Shown: positions 6,909 through 14,850, numbered from the stretch's first letter. The stretch: DNA of 15,951 nt from Spirogloea muscicola (GCA_009602725.1 WELB01000022.1:387724-403674); one strand, 5' to 3'. Numbers and translations: made by a program. Notes: generated by a model not told the origin, from the sequence alone.

Positions 6909-9900
6909 ATGGGGGCGCGGGGCCTGCTGCAGTCCCCCCGCGGCGGCGGCGGCGGCGCGGCGGCGGCGCCGTCGTGGCGATGGCGGTGGTGGTGGTGGCC
7001 GCGGCGCGGCGGCGGCGCGCTGGCGCTGCTGCTCCTGCTGGCCGCCGTGCCGACGCTCGGCCTCGTGCTCCAGAGCCTCTGGTTCCAGCGCCTCGACGTC
7101 TGTCTCGCGACGCGCCCCCGCAGCGCCGCCGCCGCCGCCACCGCCGCCGCCTCCGTCGCGTTGCCGTACAGGCGCCTCGTGCCTGACGACGCATCCTTGG
7201 CCTGGCGGTGGCGGCGCTCAGGCCGGCGCGACGGTGCTGGACGCCGCGCTCGCCGGGCTGTGCGAGCCGTGGCAGCTCACGTTCCTCCGGCGCGGGCCCG
7301 CCGCGCTGCCGGCGTCGGCCCGCGCCGTTTGCGGCGCCTTGCTCGCCGCTTCTTGGGCCACGCCTTACTGGCCGCTGTCCATGTAAGCCGCCGCCGCTAC
7401 TGCGGTCCCCGCCCTCCGCCTCGACTGGAGAGCTCCTAACCCCTAAACCAAACTCTTAAACCCTAACTTGTGTGGATGAGTTTATAATGCACAACGGCGA
7501 TTATCTTAGATTAGTAGAATCTTTAAGGTACGAATACGAAAACACTAATACTTACTCCAGCGGCTTCACAATCTCAAACCCTAAATTCTAGACCCTAGAC
7601 CCTGAATCCTAAAGGCGCGAATGGCGGTAGCTGACGGCCCTGCCATGGCGTCTGAGGGCCTGCCGCAGCCCGGTGGCGCACGGCGGCGCCGCCGGCGAGG
7701 CCGCGGCGTGGCGCCGCGCCGTGCTCAATGCCACCGCCGGTGACGCGGCGCTCCTAGCGGGGCCGCTCGGCGCGGTGTTCCCCCTCGTCGACCCCCGCGG
7801 CGCGCCCTGGCGGTGGCGCCTCGCCGGCCCGCCGGCCAGCTCTATCTTCTGCGCCGCGGGTAAGGCACCGCCGCGGGACATATACGAGAACCTCTCACTT
7901 CTCAGCACCGCTGCATGCTGCAAAATGGGTCTGGAAAGGGTTTTGAAAGGGGTTTGGAAAGGGCCTGAACTGCCAGATGCAAAGGATGAGGAAGGGCCGT
8001 TGCGCAGGCGCATGATAGACCAGGGTGATAGAGCCCAATGGCAGAGGCAAGGGCTTGTCAGCAGCCGCAGCTGCTGCAGGAGGCTGCGGATGAGGCAGCA
8101 TTCCTTGGCTTGGCAGGTGTACCCGACAGCGCCGGCTTCTGCTCCATGAGCTCAGTGGTCCTCACGCGGCCGCTGGGACCCGGGGAGCCGGCTGCCGGCG
8201 GTTGCATTGGCGGCCAAGGAGGCGCAGGCAGTCCAGGCCACCTGTGCGAGCGCAGCATGATCGAGGGCACTGCCGGTTACCACTACGCAGGCTCCCGGTT
8301 CCTGGTATCGGGCTGGCTCGACAGCGGCTGGCCGCAGCACCTCTCGCCCTTGGCGCTGGTACCTGCCGACGCGAGCACCGTCAGTGGCATTGGACATCTT
8401 GCCTCTACTCGCCGCAGCCTCTAACAGCGGTGCTAATAGCAATCTGGCTGGCGCTGCACCTGCCGCAGGCAGTGCACGAGCGACCAGACGTCGTAGCAGC
8501 GGCCTGCAGCAGGCGTCCCTGGTCGCCGTCGTCGTCGCCGGCCGGCAGCTTGCGGCAGCTGGTCGGCCCAGCCGTGCTCGTCCCGCTCGCCAGGAGTGGC
8601 GGTGGCACCGAGGACGCTCTGTCCATGGTGCTGCACTGGAGCAGCGCCGTACTTGCGGCGCGCGCGGTGCTGGGTGCTCGACCTGCAGAGGTCGACATTG
8701 TCCTGCTCGCTCCGCAGGGGGCCGGGCGACGCTCTGCCGCCGCTGTGGCCGTTGCTGCCGACCTCGCTCCCTGGCGCCGCCTCTTCCGCCGTGTCTTCTG
8801 GGCAGCTGACCTCCCCGAGGTTTGCGCGTTCCTTTCTCTGCCTCCCTCCTCTCACCCATCTCATCCCTCCTCTGAGTCCACCTTCCTCTCCCTCTTTGTC
8901 ACTATCTCTTTCTCTATCTCTACCTCTACTTTTATCTCTACCTCTATCTCTATCTCCCCTCTACCTCCTCCAAGGCTGATTGCTTGCCGGTGGTGTCGCA
9001 GAGCACCTGCTTGCTGCGTGCTGTCCTCCTCCCCATGGCCATGCGTTCGCCCTTTGCACCGGCCGTGCTCACCACCCACCACCTGAAGTTGCCTGGTCGG
9101 CGGCCAACATCGGCAGCACTGGCGGAGATCCGGATGTACATCAGCAGCCGCCTCACGAATAGCAGCCACATGCCAGATCACGGCGCCGATGGAGCTGGCA
9201 GCAACGAGACCATGCCGCCACCTCTGCAGGTCTTTGTCCTCTCTGTTCACACTGAGGATGCCGCCCCCAACGCCAGCTACAATGCAGTGCCAAGTCCAGC
9301 GCTCGTCGGAGCTGGCGACAGCGTAGCCAGTGAATCCTTGCTACCGCCACCGAGCGCAGCGGCCGATGGCAGCTCAGCAAAGCGGAGAGCTCACATGGCC
9401 AAGGCAACAATGCTCGTTGCAGCGGTGGCCACGGCATGCGAGCACTGCCGCGTGGACGTCCTTCCCTTCCTGCCTGCGTCTTCAGTTTTTGATAGCATTG
9501 GCGTGCTCCTTGCAGCGAAGCACCCGGCTGTTGTTGTCGGATTTCACGGGCCGCAACTTGCTGCAGTCACACTGCTCATGCTTGCCGGCAGCGCCGTTGT
9601 TGAGATCATGCCCAAGGGCTTCCATTGCCCACCCAAGGCTGGGGGCCTTCGTGATGGTGGCAGCAGCAAGCGGCGGCAGTTGCTGGCGGCGAGCGCTGCC
9701 GCCGCGGGCTTGCCTACTTGGGAGGTTGTGGCTGACTGCCTCTGGTCTCACTCGACGATCAACTCGGAGGAGCTGTGCCTGCGCGGCTCCGCAGTACGCG
9801 ACGTGGCCGGTGTCAGTGGTGCGGCGTACCTTAGGATCGAGGCGGCGACCATTGACAACGACTTCTTTGGGTGAGAACAGCCGGCTCTGACAGCCCACCA

Positions 9901-12143
9901 CGAGCCATCTGCCTCACACTGTGACACGCTTTTCCTCGTATTCCAAAGCAAGTGCACTTCAGACCTTGCCTTCAGTGAAAAATGCTCAGGGCTAGAGCTC
10001 ATGAGTCAATCCTCTTTACTCTTCGCACTCATCCTGGTTCAAGGTGTCTGTTCAGGCTTGTGGCTGACAAGGCCCGTCTGCAAGCGGTGCTCCGCTCTCT
10101 CGGCGGCGCGCCGCTGCGCATGGAGGGCCTGGGTATGCCCGGCGTCCGAATGGACAAAGCCGAACACCATCTGTGTGTCCTAGTCCCATTCCGCGAGTCA
10201 GCGGAGCTCAGCTCGCAGGCATGTCTTCTCCATCACATCTGGCTGCCACTTGTGCTTCCCAATCGTGCTCACCCACATGGGTCTGGGACGCTTTTGGACC
10301 TGCCTAGACTTAAAATCAACCCAGAGCCTCAACGTGGCGTGGCTGATCTGCTGATGGACTGTGGATGTTCTGATGCCCGTTGCTGGCGATGGCACTGGCG
10401 GCCGATGCTCAGGGCCTGGGCCGTTGGGCCAATCTGCGGGAGTTCAAGCGGGTGATCCGGCCGTTTCTGGACAAGGTTCGTGGCGAGATGAAATACACGA
10501 TTGGGGTGATCGAGCAGGATCAGGGTGGCCTCTTCAACCAGGCCGGGCTCTTTAACGCCGGCTACCACATCCTCAAGGTGAGCCAGCGCAAGAGTTTTGC
10601 TCAATGAGCAACAGATGTCCAGCTGCATTATCTTTTCTCAGACGTGCACCCTCAATTGCATGCTGCAATTGAGGGTATTCTCTGACCTACAATGAATTTC
10701 TGGATCATTTGTAGTCCAAATCGAAAATCTAAACATCGCAAGGCAAAGACTCAACTACTAGGTTCTAAATAGACCAATATGTGCATCTCAGCACTTGTGG
10801 CAAGAAAGGTTTGTAATTGACTGACTAAGCAGTGGGCATGTCCGGTGCATAGAGTATATACCTTGTGGAGCGGTGTTTATTGCTGCAGCTTCTGATGCCA
10901 GCAATGCAAGCAGTTATGGCTTGCCCTGAACTGTGTCCCTAAGCAATTGTGTGCACTGTGTGGATGCTGGGTACAGGATCACCTGTGTGATTATTTTGTC
11001 TTCCACGATGTTGATCACGTACCAACAAACCTGGAGAACACTTACGACTTCCCCGAGAGGCACCGCCACATGCGGAGCTGCTACACTGATGCAGAAGGTG
11101 TGGAGAAGGAGCTACCATATGACGATTTCTGGGGTGCCGTGTGGAGCCTGAGCAAGGAGAAATTTGAGATTATTAATGGGTATCGCAACTGCTTTTGGGG
11201 CTGGGGCTTTGAGGATGAGGACATCTACATGCGGCTTGTAGGGAGGTTTGACGGCGCAGAGCGTCTCCCATGCAAGGTGGGCCTGACCTCCTCGCCTATT
11301 TCGGCTGTGCCACTTGGGCCTATTACTGACACCAAGCAACCCACAGTGGCGGCATGGACAAGACATTCTTGGGACTGGGCCCCGTAGCCCATCGTTTGAC
11401 TACTATTATCAATCCTCGAAGTGCGAAAGTAGCAGCTCTTATTACACGCATGCTGCGTGCTCACTGAAGCCATGTTGTGCGTCTACTCCTTGGCATCTAG
11501 TTCTGTTCTGCATGGATGCATGGACGCATGGACCTACAATATAGCATGTAATTCGATGGTTTGTGTTGTAAATTGCTGATGCAATCTTTTGTGTTTGTAT
11601 GCCTCGTTCGAGCAGGTGGGCCACTACCGGCAGATTCCTCACCCGCGCGTCATGAACCTGGACCAGACGGCAGTGTATAAGAGCAATGGCCAGATCCGGC
11701 GGGGCGAGACGTGGCCGGAATTGGATGGCGGCCTTGCCGCCATGGCTGGCAGCTTCGAGGTGCTCCATGCGTACACCCAGTTTGGCAATTTCCACCGATT
11801 TACTGTTCGCTTTCACCTGCCCAACATGCCTCAGGAGCTTGGCAACGAGACTGTGGTGTGGGTATCGCCAATCATGGCTGACGGACCTTCCGCTCCTCCC
11901 AATGCGAACTCGTCTGCTGATTTGGCGCACTCTGAGCCATATCGATTGCTGGACTCCAAAGATCTTGAGAGTCCCTCGGGCGACTCTTTGCCAGGATTTA
12001 TTGCATCATTGCAGCCGCTGCTGGTGCCAAGCGCCCAAGTCGACCAACCACCCCCACAAGCTCCCATCACGTGGACCGACCTGGTCAAGGATCCTACATT
12101 CAAGCGAGGGCGCCTTGAGCCACTAATTATTGTGCAACAATGA
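6909..12143 (+). CDS. Predicted Golgi two-domain glycosyltransferase: GT61 (DUF563) fused to GT7 beta-1,4-galactosyltransferase, about 1,090 aa
   Basis: Proposed exons are 6909-7178, 7222-7382, 7669-7859, 8117-8379, 8469-8819, 8975-9870, 10056-10218, 10413-10577, 10977-11276 and 11616-12143 (TGA). Every junction is phase-compatible and the total is 1,095 codons plus stop. The start ATG has context GCCATGG; an in-frame ATG at 6867 is possible. Residues 36-57 (ALALLLLLAAVPTLGLVLQS) follow a basic, Trp-rich N-terminus, giving a type II signal anchor as in Golgi enzymes. The GT61 domain spans about 208-735 and the GT7 domain about 745-1030. N-x-S/T sites (NAT near 164, NSS, NET, NAS) fit a lumenal protein. 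The 7179-7221 gap is uncertain: a 43-nt intron, a 70-nt alternative (7102-7171), or a sequencing indel would all restore frame. Two adjacent genes remain possible, because TGA 9872-9874 ends the GT61 frame if the intron is not spliced. Against that, only about 110 bases separate the halves and the GT7 part has no membrane anchor of its own. Confidence 0.8.
7434..7612. promoter_or_regulatory. Telo-box cluster in an early intron of the glycosyltransferase gene
   Basis: Two exact AAACCCTAA boxes lie at 7458-7466 and 7576-7584. Degenerate relatives (CCCCTAAACC, ACCCTAGACCC, ATCCTAAAGG) surround them. The stretch is AT-rich inside an otherwise very GC-rich gene start. In plants, telo-boxes near the start or in the first intron of genes bind Myb-like factors. 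It could instead be a scrap of interstitial telomeric repeat. Confidence 0.45.
8117..9870 (+). other. GT61 (DUF563) glycosyltransferase domain, main exons
   Basis: The family signature is clear in exon 8975-9870: AVVVGFHGPQLAAVTLLMLA then GSAVVEIMPKG, matching the GT61 pattern VVGxHGAGL...FxPxGxxVxExxP, with the histidine near residue 603. Upstream, ALSMVLHWSSAVLAARAVL fits the region before the fold's central strands. VDIVLLAP, then WRRLFRRVFWAAD, then TCLLRAVLLPM, fits the order seen in GT61 proteins. The family includes protein O-GlcNAc transferases (EOGT, POMGNT2) and plant xylosyl- and arabinosyltransferases. The donor sugar cannot be told from this sequence. The usual HGA reads HGP here. 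Confidence 0.72.
8831..8972 (+). repeat. Long polypyrimidine tract filling intron 8820-8974
   Basis: Nearly every base over about 140 nt is C or T, with CTATCT- and CTACCT-like short repeats near 8903-8955. It ends at the acceptor CTCCAAG. It serves as an oversized splice tract and may have grown by slippage. Confidence 0.7.
10219..10412 (+). other. Probable GC-AG intron in the GT7 domain
   Basis: The exon end CTCGCAG is followed by GCATGT, and the best in-phase acceptor is GATGCTCAG. Joining them is phase 0 and keeps the GT7 frame between VPFRE and the EQDQ motif. No strong GT donor in the right phase was seen (GTGCTT at 10252 is weak). An alternative acceptor at 10442 would shorten the product by ten residues. 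Confidence 0.5.
10648..10676. repeat. Perfect 13-bp hairpin in intron 10578-10976
   Basis: ACCCTCAATTGCA is followed by the 3-base loop TGC and its exact reverse complement TGCAATTGAGGGT. It lies 70 bases after the splice donor. No poly-T run follows it. Confidence 0.7.
11275..11622 (+). repeat. Intron 11277-11615 bounded by a 9-bp direct repeat
   Basis: AGGTGGGCC occurs exactly at the donor (11275-11283) and again exactly at the acceptor (11614-11622). In the downstream copy GTGGGC encodes the Val-Gly before HYRQ. Such duplication across the splice sites is expected if the intron arose by tandem duplication of an AGGT site or by insertion of an introner-type element. A short GCATGGA-like tandem repeat lies inside, at about 11510-11533. 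Confidence 0.6.
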
Positions 12144-13200
12144 CTGTTGTCTTCAATGTCAACCTCAGAGAAATACGGCATTGCGTGGGCAGCGTGAAGT
12201 GCTGTTGCAAGGCATCTGCTGCTTTAAGAGGAGCTGGTGTCAAGACAGCCTTCTCTTCCTTGAGAGACTTGCCCAGCCTGCAGAGCAACTGCAGCACTGC
12301 GACCGCACTATTGTTGTTGACAACAAGAAGCCGACAACAACGTGGCACCTCCATGTGGCACTCCCATTTTTGCTAGCCTGGCGCGGCCTGCAGGCCGTCT
12401 GCATTCCATTTATTCATTTTCGAGCCCTCCTGTTGAGAAGGCATTGAGAGCCGCATGCTAGACTTTCGTCCACATGCCTCGAGACGACCTGAGAATGTTG
12501 CGCAAGCAAGAGCAACTCTGACCTCATGAAGGCGTGCTCTTTAGGTGCTCGTGAAAGCAAGAAAGCACTTGATAGCGCCTGATGGCGTCTCCAAAGCATG
12601 CCTCTTTCATGCTAGCTTGTGGGGGTTTTGTCTGCACTTTGCAGTGAGACTTGACGTCCTTGTTAATTGCATGGTAATCATGTGTGATGCGCCTGTTGTC
12701 GTATGAGATTTATCTTGCATATAAACGGAAGTGCTTCCACTGAATGCAGAAACTTAGCTGCAGAGATCTCAAGGCTGACACAGTAACAGCCCAACACTTG
12801 GCAAGCAAGCCCGCCTGTCATTGTCTTCATGTTCTTGATAGGCGACTATCATCAACACCAGTAATCTGCTGGATGCCTGGCGCCCCGAAAATGGCAAATG
12901 ACAAGGCCTCCTGCCAGAACCAAAGCTTGACCAGCTTACTGGTGCGTGGCTGCAAAAGGGGCGAGGGCTGCAGAGGGCCACCAGCAGAGCGAGCAGCAGA
13001 GCGAGACATAGAGCCCAAGACGCATCCGGAATACCCGAGCAAGCGACCCGGCGGCACGGAAGCAGGGAGAAGGGCCTGCTCCAATGGCCAATTTCATGCG
13101 CACCGCGCGCCTTCTCTCTCATGGCCGGGTCATCGCTCGCCTTGTGAGCCGCCGGGTCGACCCGCCGACCCCAAACCCCCAAATGGAGGAAATCAGCTAT
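12144..13200. other. 3' UTR and intergenic DNA; no gene seen
   Basis: The stretch has open frames up to about 150 codons, but none shows family resemblance or partner exons. The first part is presumably the glycosyltransferase 3' UTR. No exact AATAAA was seen. CATATAAACG near 12718 is AT-rich but unremarkable. At 12970-13010 there are short GCAGAGCGA repeats, and CGGGTCGACCCG near 13153 is a small palindrome. Confidence 0.35.
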
Positions 13201-13206
13201 TATAAA
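13201..13206 (+). promoter_or_regulatory. TATA-like sequence
   Basis: TATAAA occurs in the context GCTATTATAAAGACG. The DNA downstream is repeat-derived, with no gene for it to drive, so it may be a relic or chance. Confidence 0.2.
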
Positions 13207-13354
13207 GACGTCTGGCCCATGCAGATCTCGTTTGTTCCTTTGGGGTAGCTTTCTTCAGCCCTCGCCTCCTTTGAAAGAGCTCTCTTGGGGGCTGGCCTCT
13301 ATCAGCCAATGCCTAACAATGCAAAAGCTAGTTCTTCCAGAGGGGAGCAGGCCG

Positions 13355-13470
13355 ACTTCAGCGCAGCAGGCTCTCTCGCCCAAGTGTATGGCATGCGCCT
13401 GTCGGTATCTCTGCAGCGGTCAGAGGAACACGCATGCCAGTCGCGCTTTGGCTGCAGCCTCTGGCTATAG
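13355..13470 (+). pseudogene. LINE C-terminal fragment, copy 6, truncated
   Basis: The frame reads FSAAGSLAQVYGMRLSVSLQ then RS, matching FNVAGSLAQVFRMRLAISLQ at 14538-14600. After RS the match degrades into an early TAG. A tail-like unit (GGGGCTGGCCTCTATCAGCC) lies just upstream, at about 13289-13308. Confidence 0.55.
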
Positions 13471-13574
13471 ACAGGGGACCCGCTAAACGGAGACTAGTTT
13501 CTCGGCCTGCGGCTGCTCAAGTGGGGCTAGTGAGCACCCAGTGGCAACTTGAGTCGCTGTGTGCTTACGTGCCC

Positions 13575-13905
13575 CTTCAAATTTTGTTCATTCTTTTCTG
13601 GGCTGGCTGTTCACAGCCACCGCAGTCTACTGGAAGAGTCTTTCTTTCTCAAAAGGGGCCGAAGTTTGTGGCAAGCCAGCCCACAAAGCACGAACAAGGC
13701 CCCTGAAGTCCATAGCCGCTTGGCATTACGTTCCCATGCGCTGTAGTTTTGCATGCTGTGTAGTTTTGGCGCCTTTCGGCCCTCTGGACCTTGTCCAGTC
13801 TTTTCGGCTGGCCTCTCACAGCCATTGCCGTCCATTTTAAAGAGCTATTCACTTTCTGGGCTGGCTTTCCACAACCCCCGCCTCCGTTGGAAGAGCTCAC
13901 TTCTT
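13575..13905. repeat. Series of LINE tail units on both strands
   Basis: Plus-oriented hairpins lie near 13600 (GGGCTGGCTGTTCACAGCC), 13805 (CGGCTGGCCTCTCACAGCC) and 13858 (GGGCTGGCTTTCCACAACCC). A minus-oriented unit near 13660-13710 carries GCAAGCCAGCCCACAAAGC then GAACAAGGCCCCTGAAG. Blocks such as TTTCGGCCCTCTGGACCTTG precede the plus copies. None has an attached coding part. Confidence 0.55.
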
Positions 13906-14017
13906 GAATTGGAAATATGCCATCGAGTCCCGAATGCTCCAGGGACCGTTGAAGCTGTGAGCTTCTATGGCGCTTCGCCGGCGGTCCCAAGGTGCCTCAT
14001 CGTGGCGGTAAGATGCG

Positions 14018-14065
14018 GCCAATCGATTGGCTGTGCCGCGGGGCGATGGCGCGCAAATTTGCGCG
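14018..14065. promoter_or_regulatory. Two perfect palindromes: inverted CCAAT pair and back-to-back E2F-like sites
   Basis: GCCAATCGATTGGC (14018-14031) is a perfect 14-bp palindrome made of two facing CCAAT boxes. CGCGCAAATTTGCGCG (14050-14065) is a perfect 16-bp palindrome made of two TTTGCGCG sites like those bound by E2F/DP factors, followed by GGGAA. Their centres are 33 bases apart. This looks like a cell-cycle promoter module, but no host gene is recognisable beside it. Confidence 0.4.
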
Positions 14066-14159
14066 GGAAGGCTCACATTCGCGCGCCAGCCGCCCGCCAA
14101 GAAGACGGATCGTCCTTGGGTTCCAGAAAAGCACCTCCCTTCCTTCCCATGCACTCTCC

Positions 14160-14724
14160 ACACCCGGCGCGCCGATCTCGTCGCCAGCGCGCTCGGCGGG
14201 GGGCCTCGGCTCATTGCCGACGTTGTCACGACTGACTGCTTTGATTCCAGGACCGCAAAACGCTCGTCGGAGGAGGCGGGCTACGCAGTCCGCCAAGCGG
14301 CGGGCGTAGAGAAGAAGGGCTCGCCCATAGAGAAGAGGGGCTGGCGAAGCCAGCCCTAAAAAGAATGGATGGCGTAAAGGAACGGAAACACTCGGATCAT
14401 CCAGTGGGCGACGAGTTTGTCCCACTCGCCGTCGACGTACACGGAGCCTTTGGGACAAAATGGCTTGACCTCCTTCACCACCTTGCGCGGCGTGTAGTGG
14501 CCCACCGCCACGGGCAGCAGAGCGAGCAGCCTGGCTTCAATGTCGCCGGGTCCCTCGCTCAAGTCTTCCGGATGCGCTTGGCCATATCTTTGCAGCGGTC
14601 CCTTGCCTTCGCGGTTCACGTGCGCGCAGGCCGCGCTTTGGCTGCGGCCTCCGGCTTCCGTCAGGGCGACGTCTATCCGCCTGCTAGCTATTCGGATTCG
14701 CATCTACTGACTCGAGGTTACTGA
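14160..14724 (+). pseudogene. LINE reverse-transcriptase polyprotein C-terminal region, broken copy 2
   Basis: The first part (about 14162-14315) reads RRADLVASALGGGPRLIADV then VTTDCFD and GYAVRQAAGVEKK. This resembles the DxxV...DVT...K stretch that follows the RT domain in many LINE proteins. It is interrupted by a hairpin repeat (14318-14367) and a frame change. The second part (about 14395-14724) reads DEFVPLAVDVHGAFGTKWLD, LLHHLARRVVAHRHG, AGSLAQVFRMRLAISLQRSL, then the shared C-terminus ending LLTRGY and TGA. It is the longest copy of this protein in the window. The missing upstream part fits 5' truncation typical of LINE insertion. The assignment rests on motif order, so a more distant mobile-element family is possible. 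Confidence 0.55.
14318..14367 (-). repeat. Compact hairpin repeat inside the LINE copy
   Basis: GCTCGCCCATAGAGAAGAGG precedes GGGCTGGCGAAGCCAGCCC, a 7- to 8-bp stem around GAA, then AAAAAGAATGGA. The same module occurs at 15408-15460. GCTCGCCCATAGAGAAGAGG also occurs alone at 14875-14894. Confidence 0.65.
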
Positions 14725-14772
14725 GAGTCCCCTTGCTGCCGTAATAACACTTCGTACCTTGCTTTCTGCTCA

Positions 14773-14850
14773 TCCGGCTCCTTCAGACTGTCCATCCCTT
14801 CGGGCTGGCCTCTCACAGCCACCAGTCAATCTGGCCACGCTTTCTGATAT
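14773..14850 (+). repeat. LINE 3' tail after copy 2
   Basis: It starts about 49 bases after the stop codon at 14722-14724, with CCGGCTCCTTCAGACTGTCC, then CGGGCTGGCCTCTCACAGCC and CACCAGTCAATCTGGCCACG. The layout matches that after copy 1, which ties the tail to the coding element. Confidence 0.65.

Larger units (their letters stand above)
10056..11960 (+). other. GT7 beta-1,4-galactosyltransferase-type domain
   Basis: The domain holds the family motifs in order: LCVLVPFRE (VPFRE about 754-758), IGVIEQDQGGLFNQAGLFNA (about 796-815), the metal-binding FHDVDHVP (DVD 831-833), then NGYRN and FWGWGFEDEDIYMRL (about 887-907), and HYRQIPHPR, whose final His is placed like the third metal ligand of vertebrate B4GALT1. 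The C-terminal FEVLHAYTQFGNFHRFTVRF fits the last strands of B4GALTs. FWGWGxEDxD matches B4GALTs better than the GT7 domains of chondroitin synthases. UDP-galactose with Mn2+ is the family norm; the donor here is inferred. About 70 further residues follow, rich in Ser and Pro, with no recognised domain. Confidence 0.85.

Noticed and set aside
6631-7194. Minus-strand open frame of 187 codons as a host protein
   Set aside because: Its last 25 residues are the LINE C-terminus. The rest is Arg/Ala-rich antisense of the glycosyltransferase N-terminal exon.
6622-7386. Plus-strand open frame of 254 codons as one gene
   Set aside because: Only its end (from about 7222) is used, as part of the fusion gene. 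The beginning lies over a reverse-oriented LINE fragment and GC-rich repeats.
7434-7612. True telomere or chromosome end
   Set aside because: The CCCTAA-like repeats are few and degenerate and lie inside an intron with coding exons on both sides.
8152-8859. Minus-strand open frame of 235 codons opposite the GT61 exons
   Set aside because: It is antisense to phase-matched exons with family motifs, is rich in Arg/Gly/Ala as expected from GC-rich shadow frames, and shows no recognisable domain.
9982-10455. A separate GT7 gene starting at ATG 9982
   Set aside because: The N-terminus would have no signal or anchor, the frame runs through an intron without a GT7 match after VPFRESAELS, and the acceptor at 10055 fits the upstream GT61 exon in phase. 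It is kept as a less likely alternative in the gene entry.
12744-13205. Plus-strand open frame of 153 codons
   Set aside because: It has no motif, no neighbouring exons in phase and a composition like the surrounding repeat-rich DNA.
13997-14458. Minus-strand open frame of 153 codons
   Set aside because: It is antisense to the LINE-like coding stretch and palindromes, with no recognisable domain.
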